Shown: piece by piece, positions 1-4,902 of the stretch
Position numbering within the stretch: position 1 is the stretch's first letter
Layout: the number at the start of each line of letters is the position of its first letter
Assembly: GCA_964601805.1 (NCBI GenBank)
Contig: CAZROW010000117.1
Location: forward strand, 1 to 5,487
Source: Eutrophocola sp964601805
GTDB taxonomy: Bacteria; Pseudomonadota; Gammaproteobacteria; Pseudomonadales; Pseudohongiellaceae
Direction of reading: 5' to 3'
DNA length: 5,487 bases
Notes under the pieces: model-generated
Seen by the model: only the letters and a program-made list of their open reading frames with translations
What the model was told of the DNA's origin: nothing
Databases searched by the model: none
Program-made: the position numbers and the translations under genes

Positions 1-173
1 TCCACACCGGATTGAATGAGCTCACGGGATTGAGCCAGATCATCATTTTTCGCTGCAGTGGCAATAGCACTGGAGGCGACAGCATCCTGCTGGTAAACAG
101 CTGACGCAAAAAGAACAACGGCAAATACTGAAGAAATTGTCCTTGAGAATATTCCTTTAAGCACGATGCCCAT
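1..173 (-). CDS. Exported ankyrin-repeat-like protein, N-terminal part (runs off the left edge)
   Basis: Only the first 57 codons are inside the window. The ATG at 173-171 opens a frame that stays open to base 1. The product has a basic start, a hydrophobic run (SSVFAVVLFASA) and a plausible signal peptidase site after ASA near residue 26. It then reads IATAAKNDDLAQSRELIQSG, which fits the first two helices of an ankyrin repeat (xxAAKNGDxxxVRxLIxxGA). Ankyrin proteins bind other proteins; an exported one would act in the periplasm. A G-rich Shine-Dalgarno-like GGGGGA lies about 9 nt upstream of the ATG. A second ATG at 177 is in another frame and soon hits a stop, so 173 is preferred. What is seen is the signal peptide and part of one repeat. 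The ankyrin assignment is an inference from about 20 residues, and further repeats would lie outside the window. Confidence 0.7.
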   Translation of the reverse strand, partial: MGIVLKGIFSRTISSVFAVVLFASAVYQQDAVASSAIATAAKNDDLAQSRELIQSGV

Positions 174-555
174 ACATGCAAATCCCCCATCCAAAATTAG
201 TGATGGCAGTCTCGTGACCAGGGTTTTGCAACTAATGCTTGAAGATGCCAGCCTTGGACAGACTGCTCTTACAAATCCGTATAATTCTAATAATGCGGCT
301 TTTTGGTGCCTTTACTTACGGAATGCCCCTGATGATGCCACAGGGCGTGATTTCAAGCAAAATATTACGTATCTATTTTACAAGCGCACCCTTACTCAAA
401 TTCAGGCAATATTTCCCCTTATCTAATTGATATATATACCTTTTATTTTGTTATCCAAGGGGCGCTTTTTCCTTCCCCAAACGCTAATTGTGCAAAAAAT
501 ATGTATTACGATTCACCTGGCAGAAAAGGATTGGTTAAATGTTGATCAACCCGGG
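174..555. other. AT-rich intergenic stretch, no gene recognised
   Basis: This stretch lies upstream of the minus-strand ankyrin-like gene and downstream of the tRNA-Lys terminators. It is markedly AT-rich. Short open frames on the plus strand (for example 166-426) have no Shine-Dalgarno site, no recognisable domain and no start context, so they are not called. It presumably holds the promoter of the ankyrin-like gene on the minus strand, but no convincing -35/-10 pair was found. The perfect 10-bp palindrome GTTGATCAAC lies at 541-550. I see no tRNA, rRNA or repeat array here. Confidence 0.5.
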
Positions 556-579
556 AAAAACGGACCAGGACTTGGTCCG
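556..579 (-). terminator. Second rho-independent terminator on the minus strand
   Basis: Read on the minus strand, CGGACCA pairs perfectly with TGGTCCG (7 bp, loop AGTCC; bases 579-561) and is followed at once by five T (560-556). It lies about 105 bp beyond the first tRNA-Lys terminator in the same orientation. It is either a back-up terminator for the tRNA transcript or the end of a separate short transcript from about 580-682. The plus strand has no T run after the hairpin, so it works only in the minus direction. Confidence 0.6.
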
Positions 580-682
580 GGTCACTGCCCGCCAGGCACC
601 AGGATATATATTCAAAACCGGACACCTGACAGCTCTGGTCCCGCACTTTCACCTGCTGCTGATTACCCGGCGATCCAGAACG

Positions 683-708
683 AAAAAACCAGGCAAGTGC
701 CTGGTTTT
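683..708 (-). terminator. Rho-independent terminator of the tRNA-Lys transcript
   Basis: Read on the minus strand, AAAACCAGGC (708-699) pairs with GCCTGGTTTT (694-685) around the loop ACTT, and the T run continues to 683. It begins 6 nt after the encoded CCA of the tRNA-Lys gene, a normal position for a tRNA terminator. The A and T runs flanking the GC core make it potentially usable in both directions, but no gene approaches from the left. Confidence 0.85.
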
Positions 709-714
709 GGAATT

Positions 715-790
715 TGGTGGGACATGTAGGGATCGAACCTACGACCATCGGATTAAGAGTCCGGTGCTCTACCAACTGAGCTAATGTCCC
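715..790 (-). tRNA. tRNA-Lys (anticodon CUU)
   Basis: The minus strand folds into a full cloverleaf of 76 nt including the encoded CCA (717-715). The acceptor stem is GGGACAT with ATGTCCC, the D arm is GCTC/GAGC around AGTTGGTA, the T arm is GTAGG/CCTAC with loop TTCGATC, and the discriminator is A. The anticodon loop is CTCTTAA, giving anticodon CUU (plus-strand AAG at 755-757), which reads AAG lysine codons. The anticodon stem CCGGA/TCCGA has four pairs and a C-A mismatch at the outermost position (27-43), where related lysine tRNAs usually have a G-U or Watson-Crick pair. The nearest good promoter is about 250 bp upstream (1038-1065), with broken tRNA-Lys copies in between. The terminator at 683-708 follows directly. 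The gene itself looks functional. Confidence 0.97.
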
Positions 791-818
791 GAATTTTTAA
801 AAGTAATCCTGAAATTCC
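791..818 (-). repeat. tRNA-Lys leader repeat, copy next to the intact gene
   Basis: The 28 nt directly 5' of the intact tRNA match 958-985, the leader in front of a broken tRNA copy, at 23 of 28 positions. Both contain the core AATTTTTAA, then AGT, then CCTGAA and TTCC on the plus strand. Together with the adjoining 19 nt of tRNA (772-790 versus 939-957, one mismatch) the direct repeat is about 47 nt long. It shows that the tRNA 5' end and its leader were duplicated in tandem. Confidence 0.75.
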
Positions 819-831
819 AGGATATTTTTGC

Positions 832-849
832 CTTCAATGGAGCGGGCCC
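832..849 (-). pseudogene. Strongly degenerate tRNA-Lys 5' fragment
   Basis: Read on the minus strand this is GGGCCCGCTCCATTGAAG. It aligns with the fragment at 1000-1020 (GGG, then ATTAGCTCAGTTGAAG), sharing GGG, GCTC and TTGAAG with a 3-nt deletion. The following AT-rich sequence down to 791 aligns with 999-958. The block 791-849 is therefore an eroded second copy of 958-1020. By itself the match is short; the collinear leader is what makes it credible. Confidence 0.45.
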
Positions 850-858
850 TGCGGGCCT

Positions 859-957
859 GGTGCTCTTCCGGCCGGCAATCACAGATTGCCGTCGTTCGGC
901 GGCGCATGAAGCTATCGCTTCATCACCGCTTGCCTCACCCAACTGAGCTAACGTCCC
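859..957 (-). pseudogene. Broken tRNA-Lys copy with a GC-rich insert in the D loop
   Basis: On the minus strand the copy starts GGGACGTTAGCTCAGTTGG (957-939), differing from the intact gene at one of 19 bases. After about 70 nt of unrelated GC-rich sequence the tRNA match resumes as GGAAGAGCACC (869-859), 10 of 11 identical to the intact gene's GGTAGAGCACC. The D stem GCTC/GAGC is thus preserved but its loop is expanded by about 70 nt. After GAGCACC the similarity ends: there is no lysine anticodon, T arm or 3' acceptor strand, so it cannot be a working tRNA. The insertion-in-D-loop reading is an inference; a rearrangement joining two tRNA fragments would look the same. Confidence 0.6.
870..938. 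repeat. GC-rich hairpin-dense insert (possible small repetitive element)
   Basis: This block of about 69 bp is far more GC-rich than its surroundings and is packed with inverted repeats. CGGCAATC pairs with GATTGCCG around ACA (873-891, 8 bp). ATGAAGC pairs with GCTTCAT around TATC (906-923, 7 bp). GCCG/CGGC (888-900) competes with the first hairpin. A further GGCCC/GGGCC hairpin lies just outside at 845-857. No transposase, coding signal or clear target-site duplication is visible. It resembles the small non-autonomous palindromic elements common in bacterial genomes, but no named family is recognised. Confidence 0.45.
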
Positions 958-985
958 AAATTTTTAATAGTGAACCTGAATTTCC
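958..985 (-). repeat. tRNA-Lys leader repeat, upstream copy
   Basis: This is the partner of the leader at 791-818 (23 of 28 identical). It sits directly 5' of the broken tRNA copy that starts at 957, just as 791-818 sits directly 5' of the intact gene. Confidence 0.75.
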
Positions 986-1002
986 TAATTCTGTGTAATC
1001 TT

Positions 1003-1020
1003 CAACTGAGCTAATGTCCC
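1003..1020 (-). pseudogene. tRNA-Lys 5' fragment, promoter-proximal copy
   Basis: On the minus strand GGGACATTAGCTCAGTTG is identical over 18 nt to the 5' end of the intact tRNA-Lys (acceptor strand, positions 8-9, D stem and part of the D loop). It then diverges into AAGATTACACAG with no further tRNA arms. It starts about 11 nt after the predicted transcription start of the promoter at 1038-1065, where the first nucleotide of a real tRNA would be expected. The original tRNA gene may therefore have stood here and been disrupted by the duplication that left the intact copy downstream. Confidence 0.75.
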
Positions 1021-1037
1021 TATTGTGAAGGGCAGGC

Positions 1038-1065
1038 ATTATACCCGAAATTCAGGATTAGTCAG
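1038..1065 (-). promoter_or_regulatory. Sigma70-type promoter of the tRNA-Lys locus with a GC-rich discriminator
   Basis: On the minus strand CTGACT (1065-1060; four of six to TTGACA) is followed after 16 bp by a perfect TATAAT (1043-1038). The next bases are GCCTGCCC, a GC-rich discriminator typical of stable-RNA promoters under ppGpp/DksA (stringent) control. Predicted transcription starts near 1031. The -35 overlaps the modA stop codon (1060-1058) and its last codons. The boxes are seen; the growth-rate control is inferred from known tRNA and rRNA promoters. Confidence 0.7.
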
Positions 1066-1840
1066 TGCTGTAGCCGTATTTCCGGATCAGAAATTGCCCG
1101 GTTTCGCTTTGGATGAAATCCAGGAATTTCCAGGCTGCGGGATTTGAACTGGCCCGATTCAATAACAGGGCATCCTGGCGAATTGGATCATAATATTCCT
1201 GTGGAATTATCCAGCCACTTCCCTGCTTGATTTGACCATTATCCATCACCTGTGAAAGGGCAACAAAACCCAGGGGGGCATTACCTGTCACGACAAACTG
1301 GTATGCCTGGCTGATATTTTCACCCATCACTGTCATGGGCAAGGCAATACCCTGCTTTTCCAGATTCTCGAGAACCTGGGTTGCGGCCAGACCATAGGGA
1401 GCCAGCCTTGGGTTAGCCATGGCGACTGCCCTGTTACCTGTGTTTCCGGCATCACGTAAAGCCTCGGCATTATCCACTTTCATCCCCGGATCACTGGACC
1501 ACAACACCAGGGTGCCCAGGGCGTAGGTAAAAAGGCTGCCAGCTACTCCAAGGTCATTACTGATCAACAGTGCAGGTTTTTCCTGGTCAGCAGAAAAAAA
1601 CAGGTGAAAAGGAGCGCCATTGATAATCTGGGCATAAAGTCTGCCGGACGAACCGGAAGAAATAATGACGCTGTCCCCGCTTTCTTTTTCAAAGGCTGTT
1701 GCCAGTTCACGCATGACCGGTGCGAAATTGGCTGCCACGGCCACATTGATTTCTTCTGCTCGAACCACAGGTCCCGAAAACATCGCCAGACAGAAGCCTG
1801 GAATGAGTAGTCGGTTGAGGAGTTTCATAACATCATGCAT
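1058..1840 (-). CDS. modA: Molybdate ABC transporter periplasmic substrate-binding protein ModA
   Basis: This is a full-length ModA-type binding protein (260 aa; the family is about 230-260) that captures molybdate, and usually tungstate, in the periplasm and delivers it to the ModBC permease. A Sec signal peptide covers roughly residues 1-28 (cleavage after VVRA). The mature protein starts with INVAVAANFAPVM (31-43). It has the oxyanion-site segment SSGSSGRLYAQ (61-71), ANPRLAPYG (142-150) and GENISQAYQFVVTGNAPLGF (173-192). It belongs to the AANF variant, in which the first binding serine of E. coli ModA (AAASL) is replaced. The ATG at 1840 is preferred because AAGAGA lies 6 nt upstream; the internal ATG at 1828 lacks such a site. 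No modB or modC follows: the tRNA-Lys locus begins directly after the stop, and no terminator is seen between. Either the permease genes are elsewhere or it serves another transporter. Confidence 0.93.
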   Translation of the reverse strand: MHDVMKLLNRLLIPGFCLAMFSGPVVRAEEINVAVAANFAPVMRELATAFEKESGDSVIISSGSSGRLYAQIINGAPFHLFFSADQEKPALLISNDLGVAGSLFTYALGTLVLWSSDPGMKVDNAEALRDAGNTGNRAVAMANPRLAPYGLAATQVLENLEKQGIALPMTVMGENISQAYQFVVTGNAPLGFVALSQVMDNGQIKQGSGWIIPQEYYDPIRQDALLLNRASSNPAAWKFLDFIQSETGQFLIRKYGYSTD

Positions 1841-1869
1841 TGTTAATCTCTTAATGAGACTCTTATACT
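1840..1869 (+). promoter_or_regulatory. Candidate promoter for the exported-protein cassette
   Basis: TTGTTA (1840-1845; four of six to TTGACA) and TATACT (1864-1869; five of six to TATAAT) are separated by 18 bp, giving a start near 1876 and a leader of about 38 nt before the ATG at 1914. The -35 box overlaps the modA start codon on the other strand, so the two divergent genes share a 73-bp intergenic region. No convincing minus-strand promoter pair for modA was found in it, although TATAAG is present at 1867-1862. Confidence 0.4.
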
Positions 1870-1913
1870 AGCCAGCTCAAGAATAATAACAGTTACATGC
1901 AAAGGACAGGGAA

Positions 1914-3260
1914 ATGAAAGTTTCAAGAACCAGAATTTCATCCGGGTTAATCAGCACGGGTCTCCTATTAATAACAGTTGCTGCTGCAAATGCGCAGCAA
2001 AGCACAGGCCGTGGTGCGCCTGACCCACTTGTTCCCGAAGACCTTGTCGGTACCGAGACCAAGGGTTGGTGGGCAGGTGCCGGTATCCCTGAAGAATATC
2101 CTCCGATTTACGCCACAAAGGATGGCGAAATCCAGGCCGGTGTAGAACCTCTGCCGGTTGATATATTCGGCACTAGTGATTATTACAAGGATGAAGCGCT
2201 GTGGTTTGATCCACGCTACTACAAGTGCAATTCACCTTCTGGCCTGGAACAGATCTGGGGAGCCTACGAAGTGGCGATGGTGGGTGACAACCCGCCTGTC
2301 ACTGCTGCCTGGGGTTACTGTGACCGTGATTATCCCCGCGAGGAAATCATCAGCCCCTATCCTTTCAGAACAGCAGCGGCCCATTTCCAGGCATTAAAGG
2401 CAGAAGCCGAGGCCAAAGGCGGGCCAACCCAATACACCCAGGCTACCCTGCCGGACTGGAATGGCCACTATATTCGCCGCAAGGATAAAAATGCTACCTG
2501 GTACTATGGCGCCATATTACAGGTACCCACCTACCTGAGCCTGCTGACCCCGGAATACCAGCGCCGCTTCATGCAGCAGATGTACCATTATTCAGGCAGT
2601 AGTGCACCGCAATGGCCCGGTTCCTATTGCTGGCCGGAAGGATTCATGCGACGCCTGGCCCAATATGGCGGCAGCAGTGTGCAGATGGTCATGACCCCCG
2701 ATTACATCCTGGACATGCGCAATGCAGCCAAGACGCTCATCACCCAGATCCATATGGACCGGGAATTCGACATGTCAGGCGTGGTGCCCAGGCTGGGACC
2801 GGACGTGCCCCAGTGGTTTGGTGAGACTGTTGGTTTCTGGGATGGCGATGCCCTGATCACCTGGACATCCAATGTGCAGGGCTGGATTTCCCATGGCGGT
2901 TTCGAGTTCAGCAATAAATTCCAAACTATTGAAATCTATACTCCTTTTAGTGATGACAGGGGGGAAGGCCTGAGACATGAAATCATCATGTACGATGAGG
3001 AAGCCTTCGCCGATCCCTTGAGAATTGTTCAGTACATGGACAAAACCAGGGACCTCAATGAAGGCGATCCCATGGTCTACATGGAATGCGTCGCCACCAA
3101 TTATCCGATCGAAGGTTTGGCCACACCCACTACACCGGGCAGTCGGCTGGAATACATCATGCCGAACATTCCGGGTCGCCCGTGGGCAGATATCTGGGAG
3201 CGCTACCATGAAGAAGGAATCGAACAACCGGAAGAGGAAGACTTTTTCAGTTTCGAGTAA
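1914..3260 (+). CDS. Exported protein of unknown function, GxTVGFWDGD family (long paralogue)
   Basis: This 448-aa protein belongs to an uncharacterised family of secreted proteins that I recognise only by its recurring VGFWDGD-type motif. The signal peptide is about residues 1-27 (cleavage after ANA). Residues 28-170 form an N-terminal extension rich in Tyr, Trp and Pro with Cys105 and Cys136. From about 173 (YTQATLPDWNGHY) it aligns with the next gene's product: LTPEYQRRFMQQM (211-223), GSYCWPEGFMRRL (236-248), GETVGFWDGDALI (303-315), FQTIEIY (336-342) and YMECVAT (389-395). The tail is acidic (EQPEEEDFF). Cys239 and Cys392 correspond to the two mature cysteines of the paralogue and may form a disulfide. 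AAGGA lies 7 nt before the ATG. It heads a three-gene set of exported proteins. No catalytic motif, cofactor site or membrane anchor is seen, so no function is assigned. Confidence 0.88.
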   Translation: MKVSRTRISSGLISTGLLLITVAAANAQQSTGRGAPDPLVPEDLVGTETKGWWAGAGIPEEYPPIYATKDGEIQAGVEPLPVDIFGTSDYYKDEALWFDPRYYKCNSPSGLEQIWGAYEVAMVGDNPPVTAAWGYCDRDYPREEIISPYPFRTAAAHFQALKAEAEAKGGPTQYTQATLPDWNGHYIRRKDKNATWYYGAILQVPTYLSLLTPEYQRRFMQQMYHYSGSSAPQWPGSYCWPEGFMRRLAQYGGSSVQMVMTPDYILDMRNAAKTLITQIHMDREFDMSGVVPRLGPDVPQWFGETVGFWDGDALITWTSNVQGWISHGGFEFSNKFQTIEIYTPFSDDRGEGLRHEIIMYDEEAFADPLRIVQYMDKTRDLNEGDPMVYMECVATNYPIEGLATPTTPGSRLEYIMPNIPGRPWADIWERYHEEGIEQPEEEDFFSFE

Positions 3261-3376
3261 AAGCTCCCGGTTGTGTTGTACTGGACACCGGTAAACTTGC
3301 TGTTTACTCTACGTGAATAGGGGAAATTACAAAAAACCTGCATAGACTTTTCGGGAATTTATTTAGGGGAATTATC
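3261..3376 (+). other. Spacer between the two paralogues with a small hairpin
   Basis: The 116-bp gap holds a 6-bp hairpin, GTAAAC/GTTTAC around TTGCT (3291-3307), without a following T run, so it is not an intrinsic terminator. A TGGACA at 3282-3287 resembles a -35 box, but the matching -10 (TACTCT, 3305-3310) is poor, so an internal promoter is only a weak possibility. Read-through from the first gene is the simpler view. The hairpin could be an RNA stability or processing site that sets different amounts of the two proteins. Confidence 0.35.
3365..3370 (+). promoter_or_regulatory. Shine-Dalgarno site that fixes a TTG start
   Basis: AGGGGA lies exactly 6 nt before TTG at 3377. Upstream in the same frame there is a stop (TGA, 3314-3316) and no ATG or GTG in between. 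The signal peptide begins immediately after the TTG, so this rare start codon is well supported. Confidence 0.75.
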
Positions 3377-4381
3377 TTGCTACATCCATCTGTTCGTTTT
3401 TCACTAACCCGGGCAGCGTTCTTTTTCGCCGCCTGCGTGACTACTTTCAGTGCCGCAGCCCAGATCGGGGCAGTGACCGGCCCTCCGCTTGAAGTAGTAC
3501 CTCCGGACCGCGAATTCGCTACCTCTGATGAACATTACCAGTACCTGCTTGAGAAGGCTGGCGGTGGCACACAGCACACCATGGAAACCATTCCACGCTG
3601 GGACGGACTGTGGTACACCTCGGGCAATAACCACATGGATCTTTTTATCGATGGCAACCTGCGCGGCGGTACGGTAAAAGAGGGAGTCCTGGCACCTGCC
3701 TATGAAGCTGCCTACAAGGAGCGCTGGCGTCAGCAAATGGAAGAAGGCCAGGTAGGTTATGACCGGTTGACCCATTGTGAACCAGCCGGCATGCCACGCT
3801 GGTTGCTGGAACCCTACAACCATGAATTCATCAACCTGCCGCACCAGTCATGGTTCATCAATGACTTTGCCAACGGCATTCGTCGTGTTTACATCAACAA
3901 GGAACACACCAACCTGGCGGAAATGAACGGCTCCCATTCCTGGCACGGCGACACTGTCGGTTTCTGGGATGGCGACACACTGGTCATGCACACCAAGTAT
4001 CTCATGCCCGCTGACTTTACCCGCTGGTCACCGATGACAAGCAACCAGTTTGAAACCGTGGAAACCTGGGAACTGAAAGAATATGGCGACATGCAAAGAC
4101 TGGAAGTCCAGGTGAGCATGTATGACAAGCATGCCTTCGTAAAACCACTGCATGCTATCTACGCCTTTCGCCCGGCTCCCGAGCTGGAAGAAATCGGATA
4201 CCGCGTCCAGCACTGGGAATGCGAAGCCAGCAGCAATTCCTACCTGGATGAAAACGGCCTGACCAATTTTTACCTGCCAGGCGAAGAGGGTTACAAGGAC
4301 CCACGCAGCTCAACACTGTTTTCAGATCTGCCGGGGCAGACTCCTGACCCTTTCAATGACCCTGCATTAGACAATGAGTAA
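3377..4381 (+). CDS. Exported protein of unknown function, GxTVGFWDGD family (short paralogue)
   Basis: This 334-aa protein starts at TTG, with AGGGGA 6 nt upstream. The signal peptide is about residues 1-28 (hydrophobic AAFFFAACVTTFSAAA). It is a diverged paralogue of the preceding gene product without its roughly 140-residue N-terminal extension. Matching blocks are HTMETIPRWDGLW (67-79), LAPAYEAAYKERWRQQ (105-120), LTHCEPAGMPRWLL (131-144), GDTVGFWDGDTLV (191-203), NQFETVETWEL (223-233) and HWECEAS (279-285). Cys134 and Cys282 are conserved between the two. It is richer in His than its neighbour (HSWHG before the core motif, HT after it), which could suit metal binding, but no defined site can be shown. 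The gene ends 22 bp before the start of the DUF6152-like gene, so the two are almost certainly cotranscribed. Homologues in other bacteria are, to my knowledge, annotated only as hypothetical. Confidence 0.88.
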   Translation: MLHPSVRFSLTRAAFFFAACVTTFSAAAQIGAVTGPPLEVVPPDREFATSDEHYQYLLEKAGGGTQHTMETIPRWDGLWYTSGNNHMDLFIDGNLRGGTVKEGVLAPAYEAAYKERWRQQMEEGQVGYDRLTHCEPAGMPRWLLEPYNHEFINLPHQSWFINDFANGIRRVYINKEHTNLAEMNGSHSWHGDTVGFWDGDTLVMHTKYLMPADFTRWSPMTSNQFETVETWELKEYGDMQRLEVQVSMYDKHAFVKPLHAIYAFRPAPELEEIGYRVQHWECEASSNSYLDENGLTNFYLPGEEGYKDPRSSTLFSDLPGQTPDPFNDPALDNE

Positions 4382-4403
4382 ACGAACAAGAGGAATAGAA
4401 CCA

Positions 4404-4880
4404 ATGCGTCAATCCAAAATCATTACCCTGTTCCTGGTAGCCGGCGCCTGTTTACTGGGCGTGGCATCATCCCAGGCCCACCACAGTTTCAGCATGTTCG
4501 ACCAGGACACTGAAATGGTCGTCACCGGCGTTGTTGATCGCTGGGCATTCAACAATCCGCATGCCTGGCTGTATATCAAGGTCGAGGATGAAAATGGTGA
4601 GGAAGTCGAATGGGGATTTGAAGGCAGTGCCCCGCCTTCTCTTGTTCGTATGGGCGTCACTGGCCGCACCTTTCTGCCTGGCGATACAGTGACTGTCATG
4701 TTCAGTCCGCTGGTTGACGGCAGGCCGGGTGGCGCCATGTGCTGGGTGAAAGCTGCTGATGGCTCCTATAAACGACCCGCTGATGGCGGATGTGGTTCAC
4801 GGGATCCGGAGAGCATCGAGCGCTGGGAGAAATGGCAGGAAATGGGTATTACTTCAAGCAATGACCCACGTGCCAAATAA
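4404..4880 (+). CDS. Exported small DUF6152-like protein (AHHSF...NPHAW)
   Basis: This 158-aa protein resembles the DUF6152 family of small exported proteins of unknown function. The signal peptide is about residues 1-25 with cleavage after SSQA, leaving a mature protein that begins HHSFSMFD. Next come an alternating beta-strand-like region with WAFNNPHAWLYIKV (47-60), an LPGDTVTVMFSP segment (91-102) and MCWVKAADGSY (112-122); two cysteines (113, 130) could form a disulfide. The frame is open from an ATG at 4374 overlapping the previous stop, but ATG 4404 is chosen because AGAGGA (4389-4394) lies 9 nt before it and the signal peptide then starts normally. It follows the paralogue gene after 22 bp and is the last gene before a strong terminator. 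The N-terminal double His and the NPH histidine invite a metal-binding hypothesis, which remains inference. Confidence 0.88.
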   Translation: MRQSKIITLFLVAGACLLGVASSQAHHSFSMFDQDTEMVVTGVVDRWAFNNPHAWLYIKVEDENGEEVEWGFEGSAPPSLVRMGVTGRTFLPGDTVTVMFSPLVDGRPGGAMCWVKAADGSYKRPADGGCGSRDPESIERWEKWQEMGITSSNDPRAK

Positions 4881-4902
4881 CTCTCTCTGAAACCTGATAA
4901 AG

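Noticed and set aside
166..426. Plus-strand open frame of 86 codons
   Set aside because: It overlaps the start of the ankyrin-like gene on the other strand, has no Shine-Dalgarno site and no recognisable similarity, and lies in AT-rich intergenic sequence.
541..550. Perfect palindrome GTTGATCAAC as an operator
   Set aside because: One 10-bp palindrome, not placed over a promoter and adjoining a terminator tail, is expected by chance often enough and has no partner site.
586..605. Minus-strand TGCCTGGCGG resembling the 5' end of 5S rRNA
   Set aside because: The match is only about 10 nt and sits in a small hairpin (TGCC/GGCA). None of the rest of 5S rRNA follows.
506..775. Minus-strand open frame of 89 codons starting inside the tRNA-Lys gene
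   Set aside because: Its first part is a translation of the tRNA gene (VEHRTLNPMVVGSIPTCP), a well-known artefact, and the rest crosses two terminators. There is no ribosome binding site.
539..784. Plus-strand open frame of 81 codons antisense to tRNA-Lys
   Set aside because: It ends in the mirror-image tRNA artefact (GGTCRDRTYDHRIKSPVLYQ) and has no domain or start signal.
870..938. CRISPR or integrative-element attachment site next to the tRNA
   Set aside because: There are no regularly spaced repeats and no integrase. The repeated tRNA segment is the 5' end, whereas att sites usually duplicate the 3' end of a tRNA gene.
787..957. Minus-strand frame open through the broken tRNA copy and GC-rich block (reading GEASGDEAIASCAAERR and onward)
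   Set aside because: It lacks an ATG and a ribosome binding site, begins in tRNA sequence and stops in the intact tRNA. The block is explained better by hairpins and tRNA remnants than by a protein.
2775..3227. Minus-strand open frame of 150 codons inside the first paralogue gene
   Set aside because: It lies entirely opposite a convincing coding gene with a signal peptide and a paralogue; the antisense frame is a codon-bias shadow. The same holds for the 146-codon frame at 3404-3844.
4374..4403. Upstream ATG at 4374 overlapping the previous stop codon as the start of the DUF6152-like gene
   Set aside because: It has no Shine-Dalgarno site and would put ten polar residues before the signal peptide; ATG 4404 has AGAGGA at good spacing.
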